Assembly (NCBI GenBank): GCA_963736055.1 | Contig: CAVTNM010000008.1 | Coordinates: 1,886,141-1,950,140 of the forward strand | DNA: 64,000 bases | From: AC-32 sp963736055 | GTDB lineage: Bacteria; Actinomycetota; Thermoleophilia; Gaiellales; Gaiellaceae | Direction: 5' to 3' | Shown here: positions 34,986-45,107 of the stretch, piece by piece | Position numbering within the stretch: position 1 is the stretch's first letter | Layout of the letters: each line of letters opens with the position of its first letter | Notes under the pieces: generated by a model | Seen by the model: the letters and a program-made list of their open reading frames with translations, nothing else | What the model was told of the DNA's origin: nothing | Databases searched by the model: none | Program-made: the position numbers and the translations under genes

Positions 34986-36128
34986 ATGGCCTCGACAGTT
35001 ACCTGGGACCGTCTCCGTGACCTCGCCCGCTTCCGGGTGCAGAACGGCTGCGCAATCAGCCTCTACCTGGATCTCGACCCGAGCGACACGCCAACCGCCG
35101 GAGAGGCGGCGACCCGCATGAACGCCCTGCTCGACGAGGCCGACCGCTCGGAGGCGGCGCGTCGCCCCGAGCTGACCCACGAGCAGAAGGAGGGCCTGCG
35201 CAGCGACCTCGAGCGGCTCCGCACGTTCTTCGAACAGGATTTCGACCGGGACGGCGCCCACGGCTTCGCGGTCTTCTGCGCATGGCTCGACAACGTCTGG
35301 CGCCCCCTGCCGTTGAGCGAGCGCGTGCCCGACCTGGTGAAGGTGGGGAGGAGCCTGTACCTCTCGCCGCTCGTGCCGCTCGTGGGTCGCGGCGAGGGGG
35401 CGCTCGTCGCGGTCGTCAGCCGCGAGCGCGGCGATGTGTACCGCCTGAACGAGGGCCGCCTGGAGGAAGTCGCCGAGCACTTCCAGGAGCAGCCCGGGCG
35501 GCACGACCAGGGCGGCTGGTCGCAGTCGCGCTACCAGCGGCACATCGAGAAGCTCGTCCACGACCACCTCAAGGACGTGGCGGAGACCCTCGACCGGCAG
35601 GTTCGCGGGCTCGGCGGCCCGCCGCTCGTGATCGTCGCGGCCGACGAGACGCGCGGCGAGCTGGAGGAGATGCTCTCGCACGACGTGAAGAAGGCCGTCG
35701 TGGGCTGGACGAGCACCGACGCACACGCGGGCCCGTCCGAGCTGCTCGAGGCCGCTTCGCCTCTGCTCGAGTCGTGGAGGTCCGATCAGGAGAGCGAGGT
35801 CGTCGAGCGGTGGAAGGAGGAGGCCGGTCGCAACGGCCGCGCCGCCGCGGGCTGGGCGTCGACCCTCGAGGCCGCCTCCGACGGGCGGGTGGAGCTGCTG
35901 CTCTACGAGGACGGGGCCGACCGCCCGGCCTGGGAGTGCCCGGCCTGCGGGCGCGTCGCCGCCGAAGGCGGGGCCTGCCCGCTCGACGGCACCCAGACGG
36001 AACAGCGGGACGACGGTCTCGACCTCGCGGTGCACCAGACGCTTGCGCACGGCGGAACGGTCTGGGCGCTGCGCCAGCGTCGAGATCTCGAGCCCGTCCA
36101 GGGAATCGGCGCGCTCCTGCGCTTCTGA
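34986..36128 (+). CDS. Bacterial eRF1-like (baeRF/Vms1-type) peptidyl-tRNA or rRNA-rescue protein
   Basis: A 380-residue protein from ATG 34986. The core looks like the bacterial release-factor-1-like family: an N-terminal alpha-beta domain, then RGDVYRLNEGRLEEVAEHF and the loop HDQGGWSQSRYQRHIEKLVH, where GGWSQ (about 176-180) takes the place of the catalytic GGQ, then the pelota-like third domain (VIVAADETRGELEEML). The C terminus adds a zinc ribbon (CPACG...CPLDG) and a short tail. Members are thought to release or trim stalled peptidyl-tRNAs. Assignment is from motif recognition. Confidence 0.7.
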   Translation: MASTVTWDRLRDLARFRVQNGCAISLYLDLDPSDTPTAGEAATRMNALLDEADRSEAARRPELTHEQKEGLRSDLERLRTFFEQDFDRDGAHGFAVFCAWLDNVWRPLPLSERVPDLVKVGRSLYLSPLVPLVGRGEGALVAVVSRERGDVYRLNEGRLEEVAEHFQEQPGRHDQGGWSQSRYQRHIEKLVHDHLKDVAETLDRQVRGLGGPPLVIVAADETRGELEEMLSHDVKKAVVGWTSTDAHAGPSELLEAASPLLESWRSDQESEVVERWKEEAGRNGRAAAGWASTLEAASDGRVELLLYEDGADRPAWECPACGRVAAEGGACPLDGTQTEQRDDGLDLAVHQTLAHGGTVWALRQRRDLEPVQGIGALLRF

Positions 36129-36168
36129 ACGAGCGAGCAGAGCCGCCGCTTCGGGAATACTTGGACTG

Positions 36169-38115
36169 ATGGCCTCTCTCGCGCGCACGATCCTCGAAGA
36201 CCACCTCGAGCGCGGCGAGCTCGTCCCCGGCCAGGAGATCGCGCTCCGCGTCGACCAGACGCTGGCACAGGACGCGACGGGGACGATGGCGATGATGCAG
36301 TTCGAGTCCTTCGGCGTCGAGCGCGTCCAGGTCGAGACGGCGGTCGTCTACGTCGACCACAACATCCTCCAGATCGACTTCAAGAACCCCGACGACCACC
36401 GCTTCCTGCAGGCGATGTCCGCGAGGTACGGCGCCTGGTTCTCGCGCCCCGGGAATGGGATTTGCCACTACGTCCACTGCGAGCGCTTCGCGGCGCCGGG
36501 GAAGACGCTCGTGGGGGCAGACAGCCACACGACGCAGTCGGGCTCCTGCGCGATGATCGCGATCGGTGCGGGCGGCCTGGACGTCGCGGTCTGCATGGCC
36601 GGCCACCCGTTCGAGCTCCCCTGTCCGAAGATCGTCGGCGTCTTCCTCGAGAACGACCTGAAACGGCCGTGGATGCAGGCCAAGGACGTGATCCTCGAGC
36701 TCTTGCGCAGGCGGACGGTCCGCGGCGGCCGCGGCGCGATCTTCGAGTTCACCGGCCCAGGGGTGGCGGGCCTGAGCTATACCGAGCGCGGCACGATCGC
36801 GAACATGATCGCCGAGCTGGGCGCCACGGGCGCCGTCTTCCCGGCCGACGACGAGACGCGCGCCTGGATGAGCGAGCAGGGCCGGGAGGACGAGTTCGTC
36901 GAGCTGCAGACCGGCGAGACCGGCGACTTCGACGAGGAGGAGCACGTCGACCTCGCCGAGCTCGTCCCGCTGGTGGCGAAGCCCTCCTCGCCCGGCAACG
37001 TCGTCCCGGTCGACGAGCTGGTGGGAACCGAGCTGACCCAGGTCTGCATCGGCTCCTCCGTGAACTCGTCCTACGCCGATCTCGCGCTCTGCGGGGCGGT
37101 CATGCGCGGGGAGCAGATCTCCGAGAAGCTCGTCTCCGCGACCGCGACGCCGGGCTCGCGGCAGATCCTCGACCAGATCACACGCTCCGGCACCTACGTC
37201 GACCTGCTGATGGCGGGCGTGCGGATGCTCGAGCCCGCCTGCGGCCCCTGCGTCGGGATGGGGCAGGCCCCGCCCTCGGGCTCGAACTCGCTCCGCACGT
37301 TCAACCGGAACTTCCCCGGACGGAGCGGAACAGCCGACGACCAGGTCTTCCTGTGCTCGCCGGCGGTGGCGGCGGCCTCGATGCTCACCGGGGTGATCTC
37401 GGACCCGCGAGAGCTCGGCGAGGTCGATGTGGCGGAACGGCCGCCGGCGCGCCCGGAGGTGGTGCAGGCTCACATCCTCGAGCCGGTCCCGGCCGACGAG
37501 GCGGTCTCGATCCAGATTCCGCGCGGCCCCAACATCAAGCCGCCGCCGGAGCAGAAGCCGCTGCCCGACGAGCTGCGGCTGCGCGTCCTGATCACCGCGC
37601 CGGACGACATCTCGACCGGTGACCTCTCGCCCGACGGCGCGACCGTGATGGCGTACCGCTCGAACGTGCCGGCGATCGCCGAGTTCACCTTTCAGCACAA
37701 GGATCCCGAGTTCGCGCGGCGGGCCCACGAATGGGGTGGAGGCTTCATCGTCGCCGGCGACAACTACGGGCAGGGCTCGAGCCGGGAGCATGCGGCGCTC
37801 GCGCCGGCCCAGCTCGGGGTGCGCGCCGTGATCGCGAAGGGCTTCGCCCGCATCCATCGCCGCAACCTGATCGCCCAGGGGATCCTGCCGCTGCTCTTCC
37901 AGGACCCGAGCGACTACGACAAGGCCGAGCTCGGGCAGACCTGGCGCATCTCGGGACTGCACTCGATCGCCGAGGGCAACGACGAGCTCCCGGCCGAGAT
38001 CGAGGGCCTCGAGACGATCACGCTCACGCACGACCTTTTGCCGCGCGAGCGCGAGATCGCCGTCGCAGGCGGGTTGATCCGCTACCTGCGCGAGCAGCAG
38101 CCCGCGACTGCCTAG
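36169..38115 (+). CDS. acn: Aconitate hydratase (aconitase)
   Basis: A 648-residue aconitase from ATG 36169, the shorter organelle-like branch rather than the roughly 900-residue AcnA. TLVGADSHTTQSGSCAM is the first conserved block; the 4Fe-4S cysteines are in CIGSSVNSS (about 293) and ACGPCVGMG (about 358 and 361). The C-terminal swivel domain has GDNYGQGSSREHAALAP with the catalytic Ser. It isomerises citrate to isocitrate in the TCA cycle. Monocistronic; hairpins follow the stop. Confidence 0.93.
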   Translation: MASLARTILEDHLERGELVPGQEIALRVDQTLAQDATGTMAMMQFESFGVERVQVETAVVYVDHNILQIDFKNPDDHRFLQAMSARYGAWFSRPGNGICHYVHCERFAAPGKTLVGADSHTTQSGSCAMIAIGAGGLDVAVCMAGHPFELPCPKIVGVFLENDLKRPWMQAKDVILELLRRRTVRGGRGAIFEFTGPGVAGLSYTERGTIANMIAELGATGAVFPADDETRAWMSEQGREDEFVELQTGETGDFDEEEHVDLAELVPLVAKPSSPGNVVPVDELVGTELTQVCIGSSVNSSYADLALCGAVMRGEQISEKLVSATATPGSRQILDQITRSGTYVDLLMAGVRMLEPACGPCVGMGQAPPSGSNSLRTFNRNFPGRSGTADDQVFLCSPAVAAASMLTGVISDPRELGEVDVAERPPARPEVVQAHILEPVPADEAVSIQIPRGPNIKPPPEQKPLPDELRLRVLITAPDDISTGDLSPDGATVMAYRSNVPAIAEFTFQHKDPEFARRAHEWGGGFIVAGDNYGQGSSREHAALAPAQLGVRAVIAKGFARIHRRNLIAQGILPLLFQDPSDYDKAELGQTWRISGLHSIAEGNDELPAEIEGLETITLTHDLLPREREIAVAGGLIRYLREQQPATA

Positions 38116-38160
38116 GGCCGACCGACAGGAATCCAGTCGGCTCGACCGGCCAGTTCAGAC

Positions 38161-38213
38161 GGACGCACGAGCGAAGCTCGTTCGTCCTGATGACGGCGCC
38201 GTCAAGCGGCGCC
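38161..38213. terminator. Two hairpins between acn and rmuC (terminator region)
   Basis: GGACG-ACGAGC pairs with GCTCGT-CGTCC (38161-38186, one mismatch, GAA loop), then GGCGCC pairs with GGCGCC across a 7-base loop (38195-38213). They lie between convergent genes and probably terminate both. Confidence 0.6.
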
Positions 38214-38218
38214 TTAGC

Positions 38219-39251
38219 CTAGGCGGCGTCGACTGCGCGCGGGAGCTCTCGCGCTTCGGCGGGCTCGACGGCGTCCTGCCAGTCGGCCGCCCGCTCGAGC
38301 CGCGTGCCGAAGCGGTCGAGGCGCCGGTCGGCCTCGCCGTACTTCGACTGGGCGTTCTGGATGTGCTTCCCCACGACCTCGAAGTCGGCGCGGAACCGCT
38401 CGAAGTCCTGGCCCAGCTGGCCGCAGTAGGCCATCACCTCCTGCGCGTGCTGCTCGATCTGGAGCCCCTTCAGGCCGAGCGTGATCACGAGCAGGTAGGC
38501 GTGCAGGGTCGTCGGCGAGACGGGGAACACGCGCTTGCCGAGCGCGTAGCCGTAAACGTTCCCCGTCCCGCAGACGAGCTCGTAGTAGACGGACTCCGCC
38601 GGGAGGTACATGAGCGCGAAGTCGTAGGTGTTCTCCGCCGGGAGGATGTATTTCGAGGCGATCGCGTCCACCTGCGTCTTGACGTCCCGGTCGAACGCCT
38701 TCTGGTGAAGCGCCTTCTCGGCGTCGTCGCCGGCGGTGACGAGCCGCTCGAAGTTGTCGAGCGGGAACTTCGCGTCCACCGGGACGAGCTTGTCGACCCT
38801 GATCACCGCGTCGACGCGCTCGCCGGTCCGGAAGGTGTGCTGGAGCCGGTAGGCGTCGGGCGGGAGCGAGTCCCGCAGGAGGTTCCCGAGCAGGATCTCA
38901 CCCGACACCCCCGCGGGCCTTCGGAGGCCGGAGCGCCTGCTCGAGCCGCGCGAGGTCGTTCGCGCGCGAGAGCATCTGTGAGGCCGCCCCGTCGAGCTTG
39001 CCGAGCCGCTCGACGATGTCCGTCGCGGTCTTGCCGGCGCTCTGCTGAGTCGAGAGCAGCCGCCCGTCGAGGCCCTCGAGGCGCCGGTCGACCTTCGACT
39101 CGAGGTCGGCGAAGCGCCGGTCGATCGCCTCGGCCACGCCGCCCAGCGCGCGAGAGGTCTCGCTGCCGCTGTCGGCGAGCCGCCTGCCCAGCCACAGCGC
39201 GAGCGCGCCGCCGCCGACGAGGAGGACGAGAAGTGTCGCAACGAGCGTCAT
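38219..39251 (-). pseudogene. rmuC: RmuC family DNA recombination protein, one frameshift
   Basis: Start ATG 39251-39249 gives MTLVATLLVLLVGGGALALWLGR, a membrane anchor typical of RmuC, then a coiled-coil region to EQALRPPKARGGV. At the run of five C near 38907-38911 the frame shifts and continues VSGEILLGNLLRDSLPPDAY, then the RmuC nuclease-like core VDAVIRVDKLVPVDAKFPLDNF and MYLPAESVYYELV. The joined protein of about 343 residues has normal family length; a homopolymer indel is the likely cause. RmuC limits inversions between short repeats. Confidence 0.8.
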
Positions 39252-39393
39252 GAGCCGACGAACCTTAGGGACGCGGTCGGACGGCACCGAGGCGTCGCTT
39301 GCGATGTCGCTCTCAGGACGGACGGGCTTCGCCCGTTCGGCCGTCTGAAATGCCCGGTCGAACCCGCTCGTCGGTTCCGGGCTACGAAACGAG

Positions 39394-39417
39394 CGAGGGC
39401 GGCTCGCGCCGCCCTCG
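39394..39417. terminator. Strong intergenic hairpin
   Basis: CGAGGGCGGC and GCCGCCCTCG form a perfect 10-bp stem with a TCGC loop, 22 bases beyond the end of the minus-strand gene at 39440. It is a probable terminator for that gene, although it lacks a T-tract on that strand. Confidence 0.5.
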
Positions 39418-39439
39418 AAAACAGCCGGAATCGAACGCG

Positions 39440-39634
39440 CTAATGGTTCGGCGGATCGACGTGCTCGGCGGCTTCGTCGCCCGCCTTGTCAGCCATGCTC
39501 CCGGCGCTCTCTGCACGCTCGGACGCCATGCCCTCCGGCTCTTGCGCCATGCCCTCGTGCTTCATCGAGTTGTCCCCCGTGGCGTCGCCCGCCTCTTTCT
39601 TCTCGCGGCCGAGCAGCTTGTCCAACCAACCCAT
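39440..39634 (-). CDS. Small hydrophilic stress-protein-like polypeptide (64 aa)
   Basis: ATG 39634-39632 is preceded by AAGGAGG at good spacing, favouring MGWLDKLLGREKKEAGDATG over an in-frame ATG further upstream. The protein is very hydrophilic, Glu/Lys/Ala/Met-rich and ends AAEHVDPPNH. Composition recalls CsbD-like or LEA-like stress proteins, but no family match can be claimed. Confidence 0.55.
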   Translation of the reverse strand: MGWLDKLLGREKKEAGDATGDNSMKHEGMAQEPEGMASERAESAGSMADKAGDEAAEHVDPPNH

Positions 39635-39801
39635 CTTGCGGCCTCCTTGCGTGGGAGTGGACACCGAGTATCCGCAATGGCCGCGTAAAACGCCACAAAA
39701 AAACGCCAGATCCGGAAGACCTTTCGGCTTTCCGGATCTGACGCGACGACACTAACCCTCCGCAGAGCGCCCGTCAAGCCCCTTGCTAGCCTTGCCGTCC
39801 G

Positions 39802-40509
39802 ATGGCGAAGAAGACCCGCACACCGGCGCCTCCGCGGAAGGTCCAGGCCCCCCAGCGCCGCTCCGACGCGAAGCGTCCCCGCACGCCCGAGGATCGCCGG
39901 TTTCTGTTCATGTCGATCGGCTTTGCCGCCTCGGGCGTGATCGCGCTCGTGGTCGTGGCGCTCTTCTTCTTCGTCTTCAGCGGGAACAACAACGCGGCGC
40001 TGGAGGTCCCGACCGAGAGCGATCTCGCCGGCCTGCAGACCGGGTCGGCTCCGTGGAACACCGGGCTCGACACCCTCCCCGACCGGCTCGAGCCATTGGG
40101 CCTGCACGCCCTGACAAATGAGGGCGAGGTCGTCCACATCCACCAGCACCTCGACATCTACGTGAACGGCAAGAAGGTGCGGGTCCCGTCCCAGATCGGG
40201 ATCTACGACGGCCAGTTCCTGACCGAGCTGCACACTCACGACGCCTCCGGGATCATGCACGTCGAGTCTCCGACGAAGCGCACGTTCGACCTCGCGCAGT
40301 TCTTCGGGGTATGGGGAGTGCGGCTCACCCCGGACTGCGTGGGCGGTTACTGCAAGGAGCTCACCCCGTGGCGGATCTACGTCAATGGCAAGCCGTACAC
40401 CGGGGATCCGCGCACGCTGGCGCTGAAGCCGCACGAGGAGATCGCGGTCGTGATCGGGACGCCGCCGAAGGCGATCCCCTCGAAGTACAAGTTCCCCGCA
40501 GGGCTTTAG
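39802..40509 (+). CDS. Membrane-anchored protein with His-rich extracytoplasmic domain
   Basis: ATG 39802; 235 residues. A basic N terminus (MAKKTRTPAPPRKVQAPQRR) precedes one transmembrane helix (SIGFAASGVIALVVVALFFF). The external domain holds two His clusters, EVVHIHQHLDIYVNGKKV and LHTHDASGIMHVES, plus a Cys pair (CVGGYC), arranged like a metal (copper-type) binding site. The pattern HxHQHLDI...LHTHD...GIIHVES occurs in conserved hypothetical proteins of actinobacteria and Chloroflexi. Metal handling is an inference. Confidence 0.65.
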   Translation: MAKKTRTPAPPRKVQAPQRRSDAKRPRTPEDRRFLFMSIGFAASGVIALVVVALFFFVFSGNNNAALEVPTESDLAGLQTGSAPWNTGLDTLPDRLEPLGLHALTNEGEVVHIHQHLDIYVNGKKVRVPSQIGIYDGQFLTELHTHDASGIMHVESPTKRTFDLAQFFGVWGVRLTPDCVGGYCKELTPWRIYVNGKPYTGDPRTLALKPHEEIAVVIGTPPKAIPSKYKFPAGL

Positions 40510-40539
40510 CAGGCCTCCGGCGCGGTTATCCTTCGCCGC

Positions 40540-40627
40540 GCCGGGGTGGCGAAACTGGTCATACGCGCCTGACTTAAAATCAGGTGTCCCCGCTGGGGGC
40601 GTAAGGGTTCGAGTCCCTTCCCCGGCA
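40540..40627 (+). tRNA. tRNA-Leu(TAA)
   Basis: An 88-base class II tRNA. Acceptor stem GCCGGGG pairs with CCCCGGC, the anticodon arm CCTGA-CTTAAAA-TCAGG gives anticodon TAA, a long variable arm (TGTCCCCGCTGGGGGC) follows and the T-arm is GGGTTCGAGTCCC. The 3' CCA is not encoded. Confidence 0.96.
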
Positions 40628-40933
40628 CTCCAGCCGCCCGAGCCGGGCTAGCGGGCGTGTGCAGAGGGCGTCCGTATCGGTTGCAAGTCGGATGCTTGCG
40701 GGTTATGACGTGTGTGCGGCAGGGTCTGAAGGGCGGCTGCTGCTCGCGGCCGAGCGCAGCCCCCTGAAGTCGTTTTCCCTGCCGCGAACATCCGCGAACG
40801 GCAGTGCTTGCAGAAGCAGGCCGGGACTCGCAACAATGGCGAGAGGCCGGGTGGCCGTCTCTCCCTCTCCGTGAGCGCTGGGGCCGCCCAGCGTCCTCGA
40901 CCTGAGCCGCAGAGATTTGCCGCCCGGCCTCCC
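40628..40933. other. Intergenic region without a gene, containing a large hairpin
   Basis: No plausible protein frame: the open frames here are antisense to tRNA-Leu or low in coding character. The only structure seen is the nested hairpin at 40716-40785, listed separately. A short GCTTGCAGAA near 40808 resembles the reverse complement of part of the island-end repeats at 52916 and 62663, but is too short to interpret. Confidence 0.5.
40716..40785. ncRNA. Candidate structured RNA or 3' hairpin element
   Basis: An outer 9-bp stem (GCGGCAGGG with CCCTGCCGC) encloses an internal loop and an inner stem in which GGG, GGCTGC and GCTCG pair with CGAGC, GCAGCC and CCC around a CGGC tetraloop, with two single-base bulges. 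It lies between tRNA-Leu and the 3' end of the permease operon on the other strand, so it might be a terminator/processing structure of that operon, a REP-like element or a small RNA. Only pairing seen by eye supports it. Confidence 0.4.
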
Positions 40934-42217
40934 TCAATCCTCAGCCGGGCTCGCCGAGCGAGGATTTCTGCCCAGGATCAGGCGCCCTGCGAGGCCGACG
41001 GCCAGCACGGCCGCGCCAGCGGCAACCGCGGTGAGCGGCAGCGTGACGACGAGCCCGGCGCAGGCGACGAGGCCGACGACGTTCAGCGCGCGCGGCCAGC
41101 GCCGCCGCTCCGCGGGCTGGGTGTAGGCAGCGGCGTTGGCGATGGCGTAGTAGGTGAGGACGCCGAACGAGGAGAAGCCGATCGCGCCGCGCAGGTCGGT
41201 CGTGAGCACCAGCACCGACACGACTGCCGCGACGGCGAGCTCGGCGTGGGCGGGCACGCGATAGCGGGGATGGACGGCCGCGAGCCAGCGCGGGAGGTCG
41301 CCGTTGCGCGACATGGCCAGCGACGTGCGGCCGATGCCGGCGATCAGCGCCAGGAGCGCTCCGAGGCTCGCGACGGCGGCACCGATCCGGACGACCGGGA
41401 CGGCCCACGCGGCTCCGGCAAGCCTGGCGGCGGTCGCCAGAGGCGCCGTGCTGGCTGCGAGCGCGTCCGGGCCGGCGGCGAGCAGCGACGCGAGCGCGAC
41501 GGCGGCGTAGAGAGCGACGGTGATCGCGAGCGCGATCGGGATCGCTTTCGGAATGGTGTGCTCGGGATCGCGCACCTCCTCACCGAGCGTCGCCACCCGC
41601 GCGTAGCCGGCGAAGGCGAAGAAGAGCAGCGCGGCCGACTGCAGAATGCCGTAGACGCCGCCGCTCCATAGCGACGCCGAGCCGCCCAGGTTCGCCGTGT
41701 CGGTTCCGCCGCTCGCGCCGATCGCGGCCACGACGACCAGGAGCGCGATCACCGAGGCGGCGACGAGCACGCGGGCGAGGGTCGCAGTCCGGGTGATCCC
41801 GTGGTAGTTCGCCGCCGTCAGGGCCGCGACCGCCAGCAACGCCGCGAGGCGCTGCACCCACTCCGAGCCGGGGACGGCGTACGAGGCGAAGGTCAGGGCC
41901 ATCGCAGCGCAGGACGCCGTCTTGCCGACGACGAAGCCCCACCCCGCCAGAAAGCCCCACCACTCGCCCAGCCGCTCGCGCCCGTAGACGTACGTGCCGC
42001 CCGAGGTCGGATACTGGGCCGCGAGCTGCGCGGATGCGACGGCGTTGCAGTAGGCGACGCCCGCGGCGATGACGAGCCCGATCAGGAGCCCGCTGCCGGC
42101 GGCGGCCGCCGCAGGCGCAAAGGCCGAGAAGACGCCGGCGCCGATCATCGAGCCGAGCCCGATGACCACCGCGTCGCCCGTCCCGAGCCGGCGGTCGAGC
42201 GCGCCCTCCACCGTCAC
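40934..42217 (-). CDS. APC family amino acid permease
   Basis: A 427-residue permease from GTG 42217-42215, overlapping the HIT gene stop. About 11-12 hydrophobic helices. The N-terminal VVIGLGSMIGAGVFSAFAP holds the unwound GSMIGAGIF-type helix 1 that binds substrate amine and carboxylate; YPTSGGTYVYGRERLGEWWGFLAGW is the conserved helix 3 block and LGEEVRDPEHTIPKAI the helix 6 loop. The amino acid carried is not predictable. It is the last gene of a TetR-HIT-permease unit. Confidence 0.87.
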   Translation of the reverse strand: MTVEGALDRRLGTGDAVVIGLGSMIGAGVFSAFAPAAAAAGSGLLIGLVIAAGVAYCNAVASAQLAAQYPTSGGTYVYGRERLGEWWGFLAGWGFVVGKTASCAAMALTFASYAVPGSEWVQRLAALLAVAALTAANYHGITRTATLARVLVAASVIALLVVVAAIGASGGTDTANLGGSASLWSGGVYGILQSAALLFFAFAGYARVATLGEEVRDPEHTIPKAIPIALAITVALYAAVALASLLAAGPDALAASTAPLATAARLAGAAWAVPVVRIGAAVASLGALLALIAGIGRTSLAMSRNGDLPRWLAAVHPRYRVPAHAELAVAAVVSVLVLTTDLRGAIGFSSFGVLTYYAIANAAAYTQPAERRRWPRALNVVGLVACAGLVVTLPLTAVAAGAAVLAVGLAGRLILGRNPRSASPAED

Positions 42218-42705
42218 ATGGCCGACGCGACTCGCGCGGCAGCCGCGGCGAGCTCCTCGTCCGGCACGTTCGGGAGGACGTCTTCCCAGATCGGGAGCAT
42301 CATGCCCGCAGCCTCGACCATCCCGAGCGGGCGGGGAATCAGCCAGACGTGGAAGTGGGCGCCGCCGTCTCCCCAGCGGTAGAGGTGGACGCGGGCGATG
42401 CCGCCGAGCGAGAGGATGGCGCGCTCGATTCGCGCGACCACACGCCCGAAGTCGGCCGCAAGCGGCTCCGGGAGATCGGCGAACGAGTCGACATGGACGC
42501 GGCTTGCCAACCAGACCGCGCCCGGCAGACTGCCGCCGACGGGCGGATGGAGCGTCCAGTTCTCGTCCGACCAGACCGCCTTCGTCGTCTTGCCTTCGCA
42601 GATGCCGCATGGCGGCCCGCCTCGCTCGCCGCGACGCGGCGGCTCGGGGACGATCCGCTCGCCGGGCTCGCGCGGCACCAGCGGCTCGGTGTAGGGGAGG
42701 GTCAT
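42214..42705 (-). CDS. HIT family protein
   Basis: A 163-residue protein from ATG 42705-42703. CGICEGK near the N terminus resembles the zinc-binding CxxC of HIT hydrolases, and GGAHFHVWLIPRP is the histidine-triad region (here H-x-H-x-x in HFHVW), expected to form the nucleotidyl-histidine intermediate. Probable activity: hydrolysis of nucleotide phosphoramidates or dinucleoside polyphosphates. The TetR gene ends three bases upstream, and its own stop overlaps the permease start. Confidence 0.78.
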   Translation of the reverse strand: MTLPYTEPLVPREPGERIVPEPPRRGERGGPPCGICEGKTTKAVWSDENWTLHPPVGGSLPGAVWLASRVHVDSFADLPEPLAADFGRVVARIERAILSLGGIARVHLYRWGDGGAHFHVWLIPRPLGMVEAAGMMLPIWEDVLPNVPDEELAAAAARVASAM

Positions 42706-42707
42706 CG

Positions 42708-43322
42708 TCACGATCGCTCCTTTCCTCGCTTGCTTGTGGTCGGCGACGGTGCGCCGGCGAGGCCGTCGAGCACCACGCTCACCACACGGCCCGCCGCCCT
42801 CTCGGCCGGCCAGCGGTGGCGTCCGCGGAGGTGGACGTACGTCCATGCGACCGCGTTGAAGGCGACGTCCGCCGCCTCGACCACGTCGTCGCCGGGCGCG
42901 AGCGAGCCGTCGGCGGCTCCCTCGCGCAGAAACTGGATGAACGGGTGCAGGTAGTCGGGCGGCTGCGCGGGAGCCGTCTCCTGGTGGAAGGCCTCGTCCG
43001 TCGCGAGCATGAGCGGGAGGTGCCGGTCGAGGAGCTCGCAGAGGGCGATGAGCCCACGCTCGAGACGATCGCGGCCGGAGCCTCCGGAGGTCAGGATCGG
43101 GTACATCGTCTCGCGGAAGTCGGCCGCGAGTTCCCCGACCAGGGCGGAGACGAGCACCTCGAGGGTCAGCCCTTGCCGCCAGAGGGTGGAACGCGCGCGC
43201 CCCGACGCCTTTGCAACCCGCTCCAGCGTCAGTCCCTCCCAGCCCTGCTCACGGAGGACGGCGATCGTCGCCCGATGCAGTTCACCGTCGACATGAGGGT
43301 GCTCCAGAGATGATGCGAACAT
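42708..43322 (-). CDS. TetR family transcriptional regulator
   Basis: A 204-residue regulator from ATG 43322-43320. Helix-turn-helix: LTLERVAKASGRARSTLWRQG, within the TetR N-terminal fold (ATIAVLREQGWEGLTLERV). The C-terminal ligand domain is helical. The start codon abuts a perfect dyad (43322-43339), so the protein probably represses its own unit. Target genes would be the HIT protein and permease downstream; the divergent glutamate dehydrogenase may share the control. Confidence 0.82.
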   Translation of the reverse strand: MFASSLEHPHVDGELHRATIAVLREQGWEGLTLERVAKASGRARSTLWRQGLTLEVLVSALVGELAADFRETMYPILTSGGSGRDRLERGLIALCELLDRHLPLMLATDEAFHQETAPAQPPDYLHPFIQFLREGAADGSLAPGDDVVEAADVAFNAVAWTYVHLRGRHRWPAERAAGRVVSVVLDGLAGAPSPTTSKRGKERS

Positions 43323-43339
43323 GCAACATACATGTTGCA
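43322..43339. promoter_or_regulatory. Probable TetR operator
   Basis: TGCAACAT-AC-ATGTTGCA is a perfect 8-bp inverted repeat with a 2-base spacer, touching the start codon of the TetR gene and 68 bases before the glutamate dehydrogenase start. Its size and placement fit an autorepressor site. Confidence 0.7.
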
Positions 43340-43407
43340 CGACTGCGAGCGGAGGCGCAAGTCGCGCCTGGGGTTCGAGTCGCGTTCTCGGCACTACACT
43401 GCGGCGC

Positions 43408-44693
<1,286 letters not shown>

Positions 44694-44697
<4 letters not shown>

Positions 44698-45107
44698 CGT
44701 CGAAGGTTCGCGACGCGATGATCCCCGAGCCGCAGACGCTCGACGCCACGGCGTCGGCGCAGGAGGCGGGACAACATCTCGTCCAGCCCGACGTGAGGGC
44801 GGTCTACGTCTGCGACGACGACCGCTTCGTCGGAGTCGTCACGCGCAAGACCCTCGTCCGCGAGGTGGTCGCGGCCGGGCTGGCCTCGGGGGAGACCGAG
44901 ATCGGCGGGATCGCCGAGCCTGCGCACTGGACGCTCGACCCGGAGCTCCCGCTGGACGAGGCCTTCCGCTTCCTGGAGGAGCACGACGCCGAGCGCGTGC
45001 CCGTGGTCGAGGACGGGCGCCTCGTCGGCGTCGTGTCACGCAGCGTGCTGCAGCGGCGCCTCGCCGAGGACGACCCGCCGCAGGAGCTCGACACCCTCGA
45101 GCTCTAG
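44694..45107 (+). CDS. Tandem CBS domain protein
   Basis: GTG 44694 overlaps the gdhA stop (GTGA). 137 residues forming one CBS pair: KVRDAMIPEPQTLDATASAQEA, VYVCDDDRFVGVVTRKTLVRE, then AERVPVVEDGRLVGVVSRSVLQRRL. CBS pairs bind adenine nucleotides; translational coupling suggests it regulates, or signals energy state to, glutamate dehydrogenase. Confidence 0.87.

Noticed and set aside
40506..40937. A 143-codon minus-strand ORF across tRNA-Leu
   Set aside because: It is antisense to the tRNA (the familiar GKGLEPLRPQRG-type spurious peptide) and has no other support.
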